This document shows positions 34,917 through 42,596 of a DNA stretch of 64,000 nt, in pieces (within the stretch, counting starts at the first letter, position 1; every line of letters begins with the position of its first letter). Under the pieces are notes generated by a model. The model was not told where the DNA came from, did not search any database, and saw nothing but the letters and a program-made list of their open reading frames with translations. A program made the translations under genes and the position numbers. Location: positions 24,321-88,320 of the forward strand of contig JALWEG010000042.1 of NCBI GenBank assembly GCA_027014155.1. The letters are read 5' to 3'. Source of the stretch: Aquificaceae bacterium. Lineage in GTDB: Bacteria > Aquificota > Aquificia > Aquificales > Aquificaceae.

Positions 34917-35403
34917 ATCCGAAGGCTGGACTATCACGAAAAAAGAAAAGATAGCCCAGCTGGGAGATATAGAGATATGGATGGTGGAGGGGGAGCTGGA
35001 AGAGGGGGACATAGAAGATCCCCTCTATGGCGAGTGGTTGGTCATAGCCGTGGCGAGTGAGCCACAGTATATATTTTCCATCCTTCATGGTTCAGAGGGC
35101 ACAGAGATAGAACCCGTTCCTCTGGTGGAAAAGTGGAAACTTCTTCAGCTCCTCAAGAAGCTGGAGACAGAGACGCGGGCGAGGATATCACCCGAGAAAT
35201 GGGAACTTTTCTGGGACCCGAACTTCCCTACATCACTTGTGCGGGGTAAGAAGTATCTGGACATTCAAATCAATACGGGAGACAGACGGGTCGTGTTTTT
35301 CAGAACTACCCGGAGGGAGCTGGAACCTCTACTCCGGGAAGTGATAAAGCTGAAAAAGTCCCTTATCAGTGCCCCCCGGTTGCCCCCGCCGGGAGAGGGA
35401 TAA
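34900..35403 (+). CDS. Accessory protein B of rightward operon, unknown
   Basis: A 167-aa protein with alternating beta strands and helices: IWMVEGELEEGDIEDPLYGE, LVIAVASEPQYIF, then VEKWKLLQLLKKLETETRAR, and a positively charged C terminus. No domain or catalytic motif recognised. AGGAGGGAG precedes the ATG. Confidence 0.75.
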   Translation: MKEVFESEGWTITKKEKIAQLGDIEIWMVEGELEEGDIEDPLYGEWLVIAVASEPQYIFSILHGSEGTEIEPVPLVEKWKLLQLLKKLETETRARISPEKWELFWDPNFPTSLVRGKKYLDIQINTGDRRVVFFRTTRRELEPLLREVIKLKKSLISAPRLPPPGEG

Positions 35404-35428
35404 ATCCAAGGGGGCAGGAGGGTAAAAG

Positions 35429-35992
35429 ATGGAGCTGATAAAGACAGTGACAGAAATTAGGTATGGCTATGCTTTTTGGAAAGAAGGGGAGATTCGTTCA
35501 ACGAAGCTCTCGGTCTCCTATGAGGGGGAGGTTCTCAGAAAACACAAATGGGCCCCCGAAGGGCTCATAGAAAGATATATAGGGGAGGAGCCCCTCATAC
35601 AGGGGGCAGCTAAGTCCCCTGAGGAGGTGGGAGAGAGAGTATGCAGAGTGCTCACATATGCGCAGTATGCACGAATGAGGAAACAGGTGGGGCTTTTGGT
35701 CCCCCTCGTGTGGCAAACAAGAGAAATAGAAAGGTGTCTTTCCTGCTATCTGTTCAGATGGCGACAGAAGTTCCCGCCTGAGAAGGAAGAAATTCCTATT
35801 GTATGGGGGCTTTTTGTGGGCTCCCCCTCTTCTGAGGAGGAGACCACCATAAAGGTGGTAGCCCTCTGGTACAAAACTCTCCCTAATTGGAAGGAATGGG
35901 GGAAGGCCATCATTGAAAACGTTGGCCCTGCCCTAAAGGCGGAGGACAAAGCTAAAGCCTTCCGCCTGATAAGGGAGGGGATGGATGTTTGA
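35429..35992 (+). CDS. Accessory protein C of rightward operon, unknown
   Basis: A 187-aa protein with a beta-rich N terminus (YGYAFWKEGEIRSTKLSVSYEG, in part), a Trp/Cys segment (IERCLSCYLFRWRQK) and a helical C terminus. No family recognised. AGGAGG lies before the ATG. Its stop is immediately followed by the inserted IS605-type element (35994). Confidence 0.75.
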   Translation: MELIKTVTEIRYGYAFWKEGEIRSTKLSVSYEGEVLRKHKWAPEGLIERYIGEEPLIQGAAKSPEEVGERVCRVLTYAQYARMRKQVGLLVPLVWQTREIERCLSCYLFRWRQKFPPEKEEIPIVWGLFVGSPSSEEETTIKVVALWYKTLPNWKEWGKAIIENVGPALKAEDKAKAFRLIREGMDV

Positions 35993-35993
35993 T

Positions 35994-36275
35994 TCCTCTC
36001 CACTCCCCCCTCTTTTTTATGGGGTTAAAGCCCTTTAGGATGAAATTTGCGTCTAATCCTCTCCTTTTTAAAGAAGAGATACAGACGCACCCCGAAGGGG
36101 TTGAATTTTCCGAAGTAGCCTTGTAAACTAATTTGTGATAGCCGATAACCAAAGCTATCGGGTTCACCCACCTTACGGGTGGTAGGGGTGGACTGCTCCG
36201 AGCTAATGCCCGTGGAGAGGGAATATCCCTCTGTGAAGCGGGAAGCTCTCCACTTAAGTGGAGAGAGGAGGTCAC
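35994..36275 (+). mobile_element. IS200/IS605-type minimal element without tnpA or tnpB
   Basis: The 282 bp carry no transposase. Directly before it is TTGAT (35989-35993), the target/TAM sequence known for ISDra2-type elements. The right end has the typical IS605-group ending GAAGCGGGAAGC, the palindrome CTCTCCACTTAAGTGGAGAG and GGAGGTCAC. Removing exactly these bases rejoins a small HTH gene without a target duplication, as expected for single-strand peel-and-paste insertion. The left end has a GGGGTTAAAGCCC hairpin. I recall the end sequences from related elements; the exact boundaries are inferred. Confidence 0.72.
36121..36275 (+). ncRNA. omega-RNA-like scaffold at the element's right end
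   Basis: In IS605-group elements the right end encodes the guide RNA (omega/reRNA) of TnpB, with the guide copied from the DNA just beyond the end. Here several hairpins follow each other: GATAGC/GCTATC, CACCC/GGGTG, AGAGGGA/TCCCTCT and the terminal CTCTCCACTT/AAGTGGAGAG. The guide would begin at 36276, inside the interrupted HTH gene. No tnpB is in the window, so any use would need a TnpB made elsewhere. Confidence 0.6.
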
Positions 36276-36436
36276 GTACTCCTCTAACTCATCTTGAAGG
36301 AATATTATGCTTCCGCCAAGCTTTCTGGCTGGAAGCTGCCCTCTGCGAACTCTTTGCCTCACCCCTCCCGGTGTGATGTTAAGTATTTTCGCTACGTCTT
36401 TTACCCTCAAGATTTTTATCATAATCCACCTCCTCT

Positions 36437-36775
36437 CTAAAACAGTCCCATTTTCTTTGCCAAAGCGCTAATCCCCACCAGCGCTCTTTTTTCCTCCTTC
36501 GTAAAGTAATCAGCCCCGTAATGAACTATCTCATCAACGAGTTCCCTTTCCCTTTCCTTTAGCTTCTCCAAAAACTGCTCCCAAGTGATTTTTGTGACGT
36601 GCGACCATTCGGTAAGGTTATGCGTCGGCTTTGTTCCCGTGGGTATGGTCAAGGGTTTTACTCCTGTCAGTATCTGCCTCGCATACGCATACTTGTCGTA
36701 AGCCTTGCGTAGCTTCTTGGCAACCTCCCTGCACCACATAAGCTCTTGATTAGAAAGCTGGCAACTACGCTTCAT
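36437..36775 (-). CDS. Phage protein of unknown function
   Basis: A 112-aa charged helical protein (VAKKLRKAYDKYAYARQIL; FLEKLKERERELVDEIVHYG). I use the ATG behind GGAGAGAGG at 36775; an in-frame GTG upstream would overlap the PP-loop gene. No family recognised. Cotranscribed with the PP-loop and TGT-like genes. Confidence 0.6.
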   Translation of the reverse strand: MKRSCQLSNQELMWCREVAKKLRKAYDKYAYARQILTGVKPLTIPTGTKPTHNLTEWSHVTKITWEQFLEKLKERERELVDEIVHYGADYFTKEEKRALVGISALAKKMGLF

Positions 36776-36800
36776 TTTTTCCTCTCTCCATTCTATCGTT

Positions 36801-37613
36801 TCAAGCTTTGCATAGCTCACATACCTCCTCACAAAACATGTCTCCTTGAGCCTCGTTTAGCTCAAGCCTTCTAATAAGTCTGTTTGCAGTAATGTGGTCT
36901 TTTAGCTTCGTGTTGTAGCCTTGAGCGTTAAGAGTTTCTTCAATTCTCCTGAGCTTGAGTATGTTTCTCCTGCCTTCTTCCGTTTGCCAGCAAGCCTTGT
37001 AATCTTTCCAGCTTCCCAAAATGCAGGGATAACAGCCAACTCGTGTGTGTCCCATAGAGTAGAGAGGGTTAGGCTCTATCCCGTTGCTTTTCAGGTAGTC
37101 AAAAACCTGCTCCTTGCTCCAGTCCACGATGGGAAACCTGCAATGAATATGGGTAAGTTTTTCAAGGTCCCTTTTCCTCAAATAGCCGATGTTATTGAGC
37201 CATTTTGAATATTCCCACGTGTCTTCGGGAGTTATGTTTCCGTATTTTTCCTTTCTGCGCCTGCTTTCCTCCGCACGTATGCCGAACCATAGCTCCTTTA
37301 CATCTTTCCTCTCCATTAGATACAAAGCCACGGGGACCTGTTTCAAAAGTGCGGTGCAGAAGCGCATACGGGAGTTGGGGAAGCGTTTTTTCTTAAGGAT
37401 AAGAGACACAAGGTCGTCTCCGTCGGGATTTTTGAGCCTGATTATCTCTACCCCAAGCCTCTCCTCAAGATAACTCAAGTACTTGTATGTTTCGGATGCT
37501 TCAAAGCCTGTATCGGTGAAGATCGGCAGAACGTTATCTTTCCCGTGTTTTTCTATGGCGAGGAGCAAAGTTGCCGTGCTATCTTTACCCCCGCTCACAA
37601 GAACCGCTATCAT
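36801..37613 (-). CDS. PP-loop ATPase, PAPS reductase-like (DndC/phage type)
   Basis: A 270-aa protein with the PP-loop VSGGKDSTATLLL near the N terminus, then FTDTGFEASETYKYL, RMRFCTALLKQVPV, and FPIVDWSKEQVFDYL, a pattern common in phage PAPS reductase-like proteins. It has CYPC near residue 200 and a Cys-rich end (FCEEVCELC) that might bind metal or a cluster. PP-loop enzymes adenylate a substrate before sulfur or nitrogen transfer. It lies right after the TGT-like gene, so I infer a shared nucleic-acid modification role rather than sulfate assimilation. Confidence 0.82.
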   Translation of the reverse strand: MIAVLVSGGKDSTATLLLAIEKHGKDNVLPIFTDTGFEASETYKYLSYLEERLGVEIIRLKNPDGDDLVSLILKKKRFPNSRMRFCTALLKQVPVALYLMERKDVKELWFGIRAEESRRRKEKYGNITPEDTWEYSKWLNNIGYLRKRDLEKLTHIHCRFPIVDWSKEQVFDYLKSNGIEPNPLYSMGHTRVGCYPCILGSWKDYKACWQTEEGRRNILKLRRIEETLNAQGYNTKLKDHITANRLIRRLELNEAQGDMFCEEVCELCKA

Positions 37614-37616
37614 CAC

Positions 37617-38510
37617 CTAAGCCTCCTCACCAACAAACTTTTCATCTTCAAAAAGCGAATAAACAGCCTTTTCTCCGTTTTCTATCTGCGCCTCTAAGGA
37701 AGCCCAATTGAAAGCTACCATGGCAGCGAACATGTGTTTGTCTTTTTTCGGAAGCTCAAGTCTTCTCTTTTTCCCTCCTCTGTCTATGAACTTGAAGAAA
37801 CCCGCCGCCACAGAGCCTGTCGCACTATCTACGCTGTTCACGCCAAAGTCCCTCATCCTGAGAACCCACGAGGGGTTTGCTATCCCGAAGCAATGGACAT
37901 GGAACTTTTCAGGTATTCTTTCCCTAACAAACTTAACAATCTTAAATAGCTCTGGGGGCTTTCTCATGCACACCGAGCCGATTGCAAACCAATACTTTTC
38001 AGGGTCAAGGTCAAAGTATCCAAACTTTTCGTAATATTCCAAGGATTTTTCGTAATCTTGCTCACTGTATCCTTGAACTACTATCGCAACCACCTTATCC
38101 CTAAGCCTTTCGTCGCCTCCCTCTTTTCTGTTCACAATCCAGTCAGCGTTGTATAGCGTTTGAGTAATTGCCGTAGGGCGGTTCGTTCTGAGTTTCTTCA
38201 ATATCTCTCCCTCACAGGGTATATCCACATGAGCGACTATATCGGGGTTGACTTGCAGTTGAAGCTCTAAAACTTTTTCGGGCTTGAGGGCGTATTCCCA
38301 TGCTTCAGGACCTGCTTTCTTTATCCACCCCAAAAGCCCGCTGTCTGCAAATAGAAACTCTTTCTTTTTGTGGATAAGGTCAAGGTGTTTCTTCCAGCGT
38401 GTTTCAAAGGTTAACATAGAAGCGGCGATTAGGAGATTGAGAGAGTTATCATCAAACAATCTCAAAGCCCTATGTTCAGCTCCACCCATGAGAACGTGGA
38501 AAAGTTTCAT
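37617..38510 (-). CDS. TGT-like TIM-barrel enzyme, DpdA-type DNA deazaguanine transferase candidate
   Basis: A 297-aa protein with the features of the tRNA-guanine transglycosylase superfamily: FADSG with Asp56 in the place of the TGT substrate Asp, HVDIP with Asp96, and FHVHCFGIANP followed by VNSVDSATG. No separate RNA-binding domain is visible. Phage TGT-like proteins include DpdA, which swaps guanine in DNA for a 7-deazaguanine. Its ATG overlaps the RuvC-like gene's stop (ATGA) and the PP-loop gene follows, so these form one unit. Confidence 0.72.
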   Translation of the reverse strand: MKLFHVLMGGAEHRALRLFDDNSLNLLIAASMLTFETRWKKHLDLIHKKKEFLFADSGLLGWIKKAGPEAWEYALKPEKVLELQLQVNPDIVAHVDIPCEGEILKKLRTNRPTAITQTLYNADWIVNRKEGGDERLRDKVVAIVVQGYSEQDYEKSLEYYEKFGYFDLDPEKYWFAIGSVCMRKPPELFKIVKFVRERIPEKFHVHCFGIANPSWVLRMRDFGVNSVDSATGSVAAGFFKFIDRGGKKRRLELPKKDKHMFAAMVAFNWASLEAQIENGEKAVYSLFEDEKFVGEEA

Positions 38511-38965
38511 TTCTTGCCTCCTACCAACAAACTCTTCAAACTCACCACTTTCGGCAAAAGCATCATCACTGCATCACGGGAATGCTCTGAGCCTTTCCGC
38601 AACCCTTCCCTCCAATCATCGCCGAGCCTCGGCTCTACAATCGGATATACCCTCTGAAACTCAGCCTTCCAGCTTTTGTGATTCACGAACCTAACCTCAG
38701 CCCCGTGTTCGTAGGCAACTGCAGAAATTACACCTATGGCAAGCCCCGTCTTGTGTTTACCCCTTAGCTCTCCCCGATATACACGGAAGTCCTCAACCAG
38801 AACGAGGGAAGGCTTATACTTCTTAAACAAGTCAGATACCTTTTTATATATTTCTTTCAATCTATCCTTGCTCTTTAGATACACTGTCCCGTATTCATAA
38901 AGCTTTCCTTCTTCCCCGACCGCATACCCAAGGTTGGTGTAGCCGGGGTCAATGGCTACAATCAT
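38507..38965 (-). CDS. RuvC-like Holliday junction resolvase
   Basis: A 152-aa RNase H-fold nuclease. The first acidic residue is in MIVAIDPGYTNLGYA (Asp6), the second in LVLVEDFRVY, and the last in HSRDAVMMLL, matching the RuvC/phage resolvase pattern. It would resolve branched DNA before packaging. The ATG at 38965 follows AGGAGG with good spacing and is preferred to an earlier in-frame start. The iteron region lies directly upstream. Confidence 0.87.
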   Translation of the reverse strand: MIVAIDPGYTNLGYAVGEEGKLYEYGTVYLKSKDRLKEIYKKVSDLFKKYKPSLVLVEDFRVYRGELRGKHKTGLAIGVISAVAYEHGAEVRFVNHKSWKAEFQRVYPIVEPRLGDDWREGLRKGSEHSRDAVMMLLPKVVSLKSLLVGGKK

Positions 38966-38969
38966 GTAA

Positions 38970-39324
38970 AACCTCCTGATAGACACTTCTAACCCTTGTG
39001 CTACATAGCTCTACTCCTCCTGATAGACTTGATAGATAGTGATAGACTTATGGTGTCTATCACTTTTGGCTTACTCTCCCAACGCTTTGAGCCACTGATA
39101 GACTTGATAGACACCTTTTTAAGGTTTTCAGTAATTTTTATATCGCCTATATATATACCCCCCTGTCTATCAGGTCTATCAAGTCTATCACCCCTATCTG
39201 AACATACTCTCCCAACGCTTTGAGTGATAGACACCCCTAAAATCCTTAAGTCTATCAGGTCTATCACTAAGCTCATCGCTTACTCTCCCAAACCTTTGAG
39301 GTGTCTATCACCTCTTTAGACTTT
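38970..39324. other. Iteron-rich region, putative phage replication origin
   Basis: No real gene fits here. The octamer TGATAGAC, or its complement GTCTATCA, occurs about 13 times, often in tandem with a 9-bp period (39021-39047; 39164-39189; 39250-39266). A 21-22-bp element beginning near CTTACTCTCCCAACGC occurs at 39070, 39203 and, with changes, 39279. Between the two halves is an AT-rich stretch (about 39125-39156). It adjoins the primase-helicase stop. Iterons of opposite orientation around an AT-rich core are typical of replication origins. Confidence 0.7.
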
Positions 39325-42009
39325 TTAGACCGCCAGCTCATCCTCAAAAGAGACCTCCTCTTCTACGTGCGAATAGGGGACTCTTACCACCTTCAGCCCC
39401 TTGACGTTGATAGTTCTCAAACTTGCTTGCCCGTAAGTGCCGCCTAAAAGCTCCGCCACCTCTTTGAGCGTTCCTACCTTCAGTCCGTTCTTTTTCAGAT
39501 ACTCAAGAAAACCTTTCTTGATAACTATCTCGTCCGCCATGTCTCCCTCGTAAAGAAGCACATCGCTGGGGATGTTCTTTTCCTGAAGCTCAAGGAGCTT
39601 GTATCTGAGTTCTGTTCTGTATCTGTTTCCTTCCGTGAACTCCGCCCTATACGCAACAGCTCTACCCAGATACTCTTTCAGCTTTTGCGTCACGTAGGTC
39701 TTCAAAAGCGAAACAATACCGTCTCTAACCTCAGCCTTGTAATCCTTTTCCGTTCCGAAGAAATCCTCCTCCGTGGGGGACTGATAAACCCACTTAGGAA
39801 CCTCTAAAGAGAACTTCCTGTAAAGCCTCTCAAGTATCTGTTCTCCGGCTTGCAGGTAGTTTTCCGTATTTAGGATTTCCTCTGTATGCTCTTTGACGAC
39901 TGCGTATATCTCCCTTCCGAGATACTCAAGGGTCTTAAGCCGTTTTTTCCAGTTTTCAAACTCTATACGCTTTTCCTCCGGAACGTGGTTCTTCCAAGAG
40001 AAAAGGAAAACGTCAACCCTTCTGAGTTCCGCTTGCGTAAACTCTATGTGTTCGTTGGATGTAAATGCAAGGGGAGCTAAAGACAGCTCCTCTACGAACT
40101 GCCCCTCTCTGTATTTGCCTCTAAAGGTTATCCTATCCCAAGCGTTCTTTATAAGCTCCCTTATCCCTTCGTTCCCGGCAAAAATCCCGCTTGCCTCGTT
40201 CACCACAAAGGGAAAAGTCCACTGAGAAAGCTTGCGCCCCAGCCTCGCCTCGGTGGATATAGAACCCGCCGATATCTCCATCAGGGCAAGGGGGACGCCG
40301 AAAATGTGGGCTATGACCTGAAGGAGGGTTGATTTCCCGGTTCCGCCCGTGCCGAGCAAAAATATCCACTTCCAAGGCGACAGCTCCATCTGCTTCCTCA
40401 CAAAAAAGAAGGGAGATAGTATTCCCCACTTAATTACCGCTCCGGCTTTCGGGTCGCCGGCAAACCACTTCTCAACGAGTTCGCTTAGAACAATCAAGGC
40501 GTCTACCGCTTTTTCCGTATCAGGGTCGGGAAACTCCCAGTTGGCAACCATGTTTCCGTTTTTGTCCATAAAAAAGCCCTGAACGTCTATATCGTCTATC
40601 ACCCGAGCCATACCGTTCTCTTCCGCCACCGAGACGATAGCGGACAGGGCTATATCCGCCCCACGGTTCACTATCAGAGCCTCCGCCTCCAACCTTGCGA
40701 GTATCTCTCTGAATCCTCCCTGTATCTCCATCAGCCTTCCGGTCTTAGTCCTGAAGACTACAAAGAACTGCGTTGCGTTTGTGTAGGGGTTTCTGATGAT
40801 TTTCACTTCCTCTATGCAGGCTCTAAGGATTTCTTTTGTTATCTGGAATCTATCTTGCGTCTTCTTGAATGCGTATATGCCCTTATTTCGCTTTGAGTTT
40901 ATATACCCCCCGGGACTGCTGAAGTTGGTATAAACGATTAAAGTGTCCTTGCCTACCGTTCGCTTACCCACCTTAGTTTGCAAAACCGATAAAGCCTCTA
41001 AGGGGTCGGCATCCACAGAGTAATCGCTTTTGACCTTCTCAAAGACCTCCTCAAGCCCCGTGTAGCCCTTTACTTCTTGAGGGTCTTTGCCCTTCTCGTA
41101 GAACCAAGAGACGAAGGCGGTTCTGTTCTCCCTCTCTTCGTCTGCCGTCTCATCTGCAAGCCGCTCCACGAGGTTATAGGCGGACTGCTCGGTTATGCCG
41201 TTCTTATAGAGAAAAGCTACGAGGTAGTTAAGTATCTCGTGTCTGTAGCCTTTGATGTAAAAGGGCTTAAGGACAGATATAACGGCGTCTATGTCCTCTT
41301 TGCTAAGCTCTCTATCAAGTATTACCTCTTGTGCGTCTTTGCCCCCGAACTTCTCTGCTATTGGAGGAATTAACTCGGCGGGAGTTCTAACATCGTTTAA
41401 AAACACAAGCTCAGACTCTACGCCGTATTTCCAGTTGATAGTATCCGGAAGCCTGAGTATCCTCTTGAGGTCTTTGGCTACCTTTTCGTCAGCCTTGAGC
41501 GTCTTTCTCAAAACGCTCTGAACCGCTATCCAAGTGTTCTTATCTATGGACTTCTCTAAGAAGTAATAAACGTGATACCCTGCCCCTGTATCCACAACCG
41601 CATTGGGAACTATTCCGTATCTCTCCTCAGCCGCTTTAATGCGGTTTTTCAGCTCTATGGGGTCTTTCTCTTCGCCATCGTGAAAGTCTATATCTTGAAA
41701 GAGCGTATATATCTCAGAGGCGTAAACCTCTCCGTCTGCAGTTCTGGGCAGAACGCCGAAGTAGGCGTGATAGCCGTTTTCGTTAGCTTTGAGGCTGAAC
41801 TCCACGGCATCTTTAAGCCCTTCTTCCGTAAGAGGGAACAGATACCTAAGCCCGTTCAAAGCTATCCCCGAATGCCTTATCTCTTTAACCTTCCTCTTTA
41901 CCTGACCTCCCGGCAGGGGTCTTACCTCTATAAAGAGGTTCTCGTCCGGTAAAAAGGGCTTGAAAATCTCCTTCAGAAGGCTTAAGATATTAATGTCTGC
42001 TTTCTCCAT
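39325..42009 (-). CDS. Primase-helicase fusion (AEP primase plus SF3 helicase)
   Basis: An 894-aa replication protein. The N-terminal third has an archaeo-eukaryotic primase-type pattern (LFQDIDFHDGEEKD, VDTGAGYHVYYFL). The C-terminal half is a D5-like superfamily 3 helicase: Walker A LGTGGTGKSTLL near residue 550, Walker B-type FPFVVNEASG, and LAFTSNE as sensor. It probably opens and primes the adjacent iteron origin. GGAGG precedes the ATG; the previous small gene ends 5 bases before. Confidence 0.9.
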   Translation of the reverse strand: MEKADINILSLLKEIFKPFLPDENLFIEVRPLPGGQVKRKVKEIRHSGIALNGLRYLFPLTEEGLKDAVEFSLKANENGYHAYFGVLPRTADGEVYASEIYTLFQDIDFHDGEEKDPIELKNRIKAAEERYGIVPNAVVDTGAGYHVYYFLEKSIDKNTWIAVQSVLRKTLKADEKVAKDLKRILRLPDTINWKYGVESELVFLNDVRTPAELIPPIAEKFGGKDAQEVILDRELSKEDIDAVISVLKPFYIKGYRHEILNYLVAFLYKNGITEQSAYNLVERLADETADEERENRTAFVSWFYEKGKDPQEVKGYTGLEEVFEKVKSDYSVDADPLEALSVLQTKVGKRTVGKDTLIVYTNFSSPGGYINSKRNKGIYAFKKTQDRFQITKEILRACIEEVKIIRNPYTNATQFFVVFRTKTGRLMEIQGGFREILARLEAEALIVNRGADIALSAIVSVAEENGMARVIDDIDVQGFFMDKNGNMVANWEFPDPDTEKAVDALIVLSELVEKWFAGDPKAGAVIKWGILSPFFFVRKQMELSPWKWIFLLGTGGTGKSTLLQVIAHIFGVPLALMEISAGSISTEARLGRKLSQWTFPFVVNEASGIFAGNEGIRELIKNAWDRITFRGKYREGQFVEELSLAPLAFTSNEHIEFTQAELRRVDVFLFSWKNHVPEEKRIEFENWKKRLKTLEYLGREIYAVVKEHTEEILNTENYLQAGEQILERLYRKFSLEVPKWVYQSPTEEDFFGTEKDYKAEVRDGIVSLLKTYVTQKLKEYLGRAVAYRAEFTEGNRYRTELRYKLLELQEKNIPSDVLLYEGDMADEIVIKKGFLEYLKKNGLKVGTLKEVAELLGGTYGQASLRTINVKGLKVVRVPYSHVEEEVSFEDELAV

Positions 42010-42013
42010 CTTT

Positions 42014-42382
42014 TTAACCCTCCTTCATCAGCTCTTTAAACTCCCTTTCAAGCTCCGCCTTTTCGGCCAGATCGTATCGGTAATCGTCCAAATAAAACTG
42101 AAAGAGCTTCTCAGCCAGCCTGCGTATCTTGTGCAGTTTGTGAGTCTCAGAACTAAGAGCCTCAAGAAAGACCTCCGCAACCTCGTTAAACAGCTCCGGG
42201 TCTTTGTGTTTGAGCCACTCCAGAAACTCCATGGTCTGTGTTAAGGGGTTTTCTCTCTCTCCAGCCGACCACTGCCACACGGTAGGGGGTTTTACGCCAA
42301 AGACCTTGGCAACCTTCCTACCCGAATACTTCCTCACAGCCGTATTAAGAGCGCTCGTCAGCTTCTCTTTTCTCTCATACAC
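42014..42382 (-). CDS. HTH regulator of the early operon
   Basis: A 122-aa protein. Residues about 8-45 form a Cro/YdaS-like helix-turn-helix (YSGRKVAKVFGVKPPTVWQW); the rest is a charged helix. It starts with GTG behind GGGAGG, overlapping the stop of the gene before it. Probably a phage DNA-binding protein; target unknown. Confidence 0.7.
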   Translation of the reverse strand: MYERKEKLTSALNTAVRKYSGRKVAKVFGVKPPTVWQWSAGERENPLTQTMEFLEWLKHKDPELFNEVAEVFLEALSSETHKLHKIRRLAEKLFQFYLDDYRYDLAEKAELEREFKELMKEG

Positions 42383-42584
42383 CCAAGTAGCCTCCCGAGC
42401 CTAACTCCACAAGCTCTTTATCTTTAAGCCTCTTTGCGTAAATCACCAAAAGGTGCTTAATCGCAAGCTCTTTGTAAGGCACGGATTCTGTTAGAAGCCT
42501 TTTTAGAGCCTCCTCGGGGGAATTGTTCCTCACTATCCTTTCTACCTCGTTAATAGCCTTGACAAGCTCTTGTGCCTCACTCAT
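42375..42584 (-). CDS. Small early phage protein, unknown
   Basis: A 69-aa helical protein (AQELVKAINEVERIVRNN). AGGAGGTAATT lies before the ATG. No domain recognised. Its ribosome binding site overlaps the start region of the divergent DUF4145 gene. Confidence 0.6.
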   Translation of the reverse strand: MSEAQELVKAINEVERIVRNNSPEEALKRLLTESVPYKELAIKHLLVIYAKRLKDKELVELGSGGYLGV

Positions 42585-42596
42585 AATTACCTCCTA

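Larger units (their letters stand above)
35952..36422 (-). pseudogene. HTH_17/excisionase-like gene interrupted by the IS605-type element
   Basis: The first 49 codons encode a MerR/excisionase-type winged HTH (LRVKDVAKILNITPGGVRQRV, in part, and LQDELEEY) very like the small HTH protein at 51085. The reading then enters the 282-bp element, which by chance has no stop in this frame, and exits into 13 codons ending at 35952. Without the element the gene would encode about 62 aa. The 156-aa read-through product has a nonsense middle and may or may not work. Confidence 0.7.

Noticed and set aside
36801..37613. Sulfate-assimilation PAPS reductase of the host
   Set aside because: It lies in the prophage early operon and has the PP-loop phage pattern, next to a TGT-like gene.
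39001..39276. Minus-strand open frame of 91 aa across the iteron region
   Set aside because: It only translates the TGATAGAC repeats (IDLIDL, RLDRPDRQ-like), has no ribosome binding site and no domain pattern.
38970..39324. Repeat region as a CRISPR array
   Set aside because: Repeats are 8-9 bp, in both orientations, with no 30-40-bp unique spacers.
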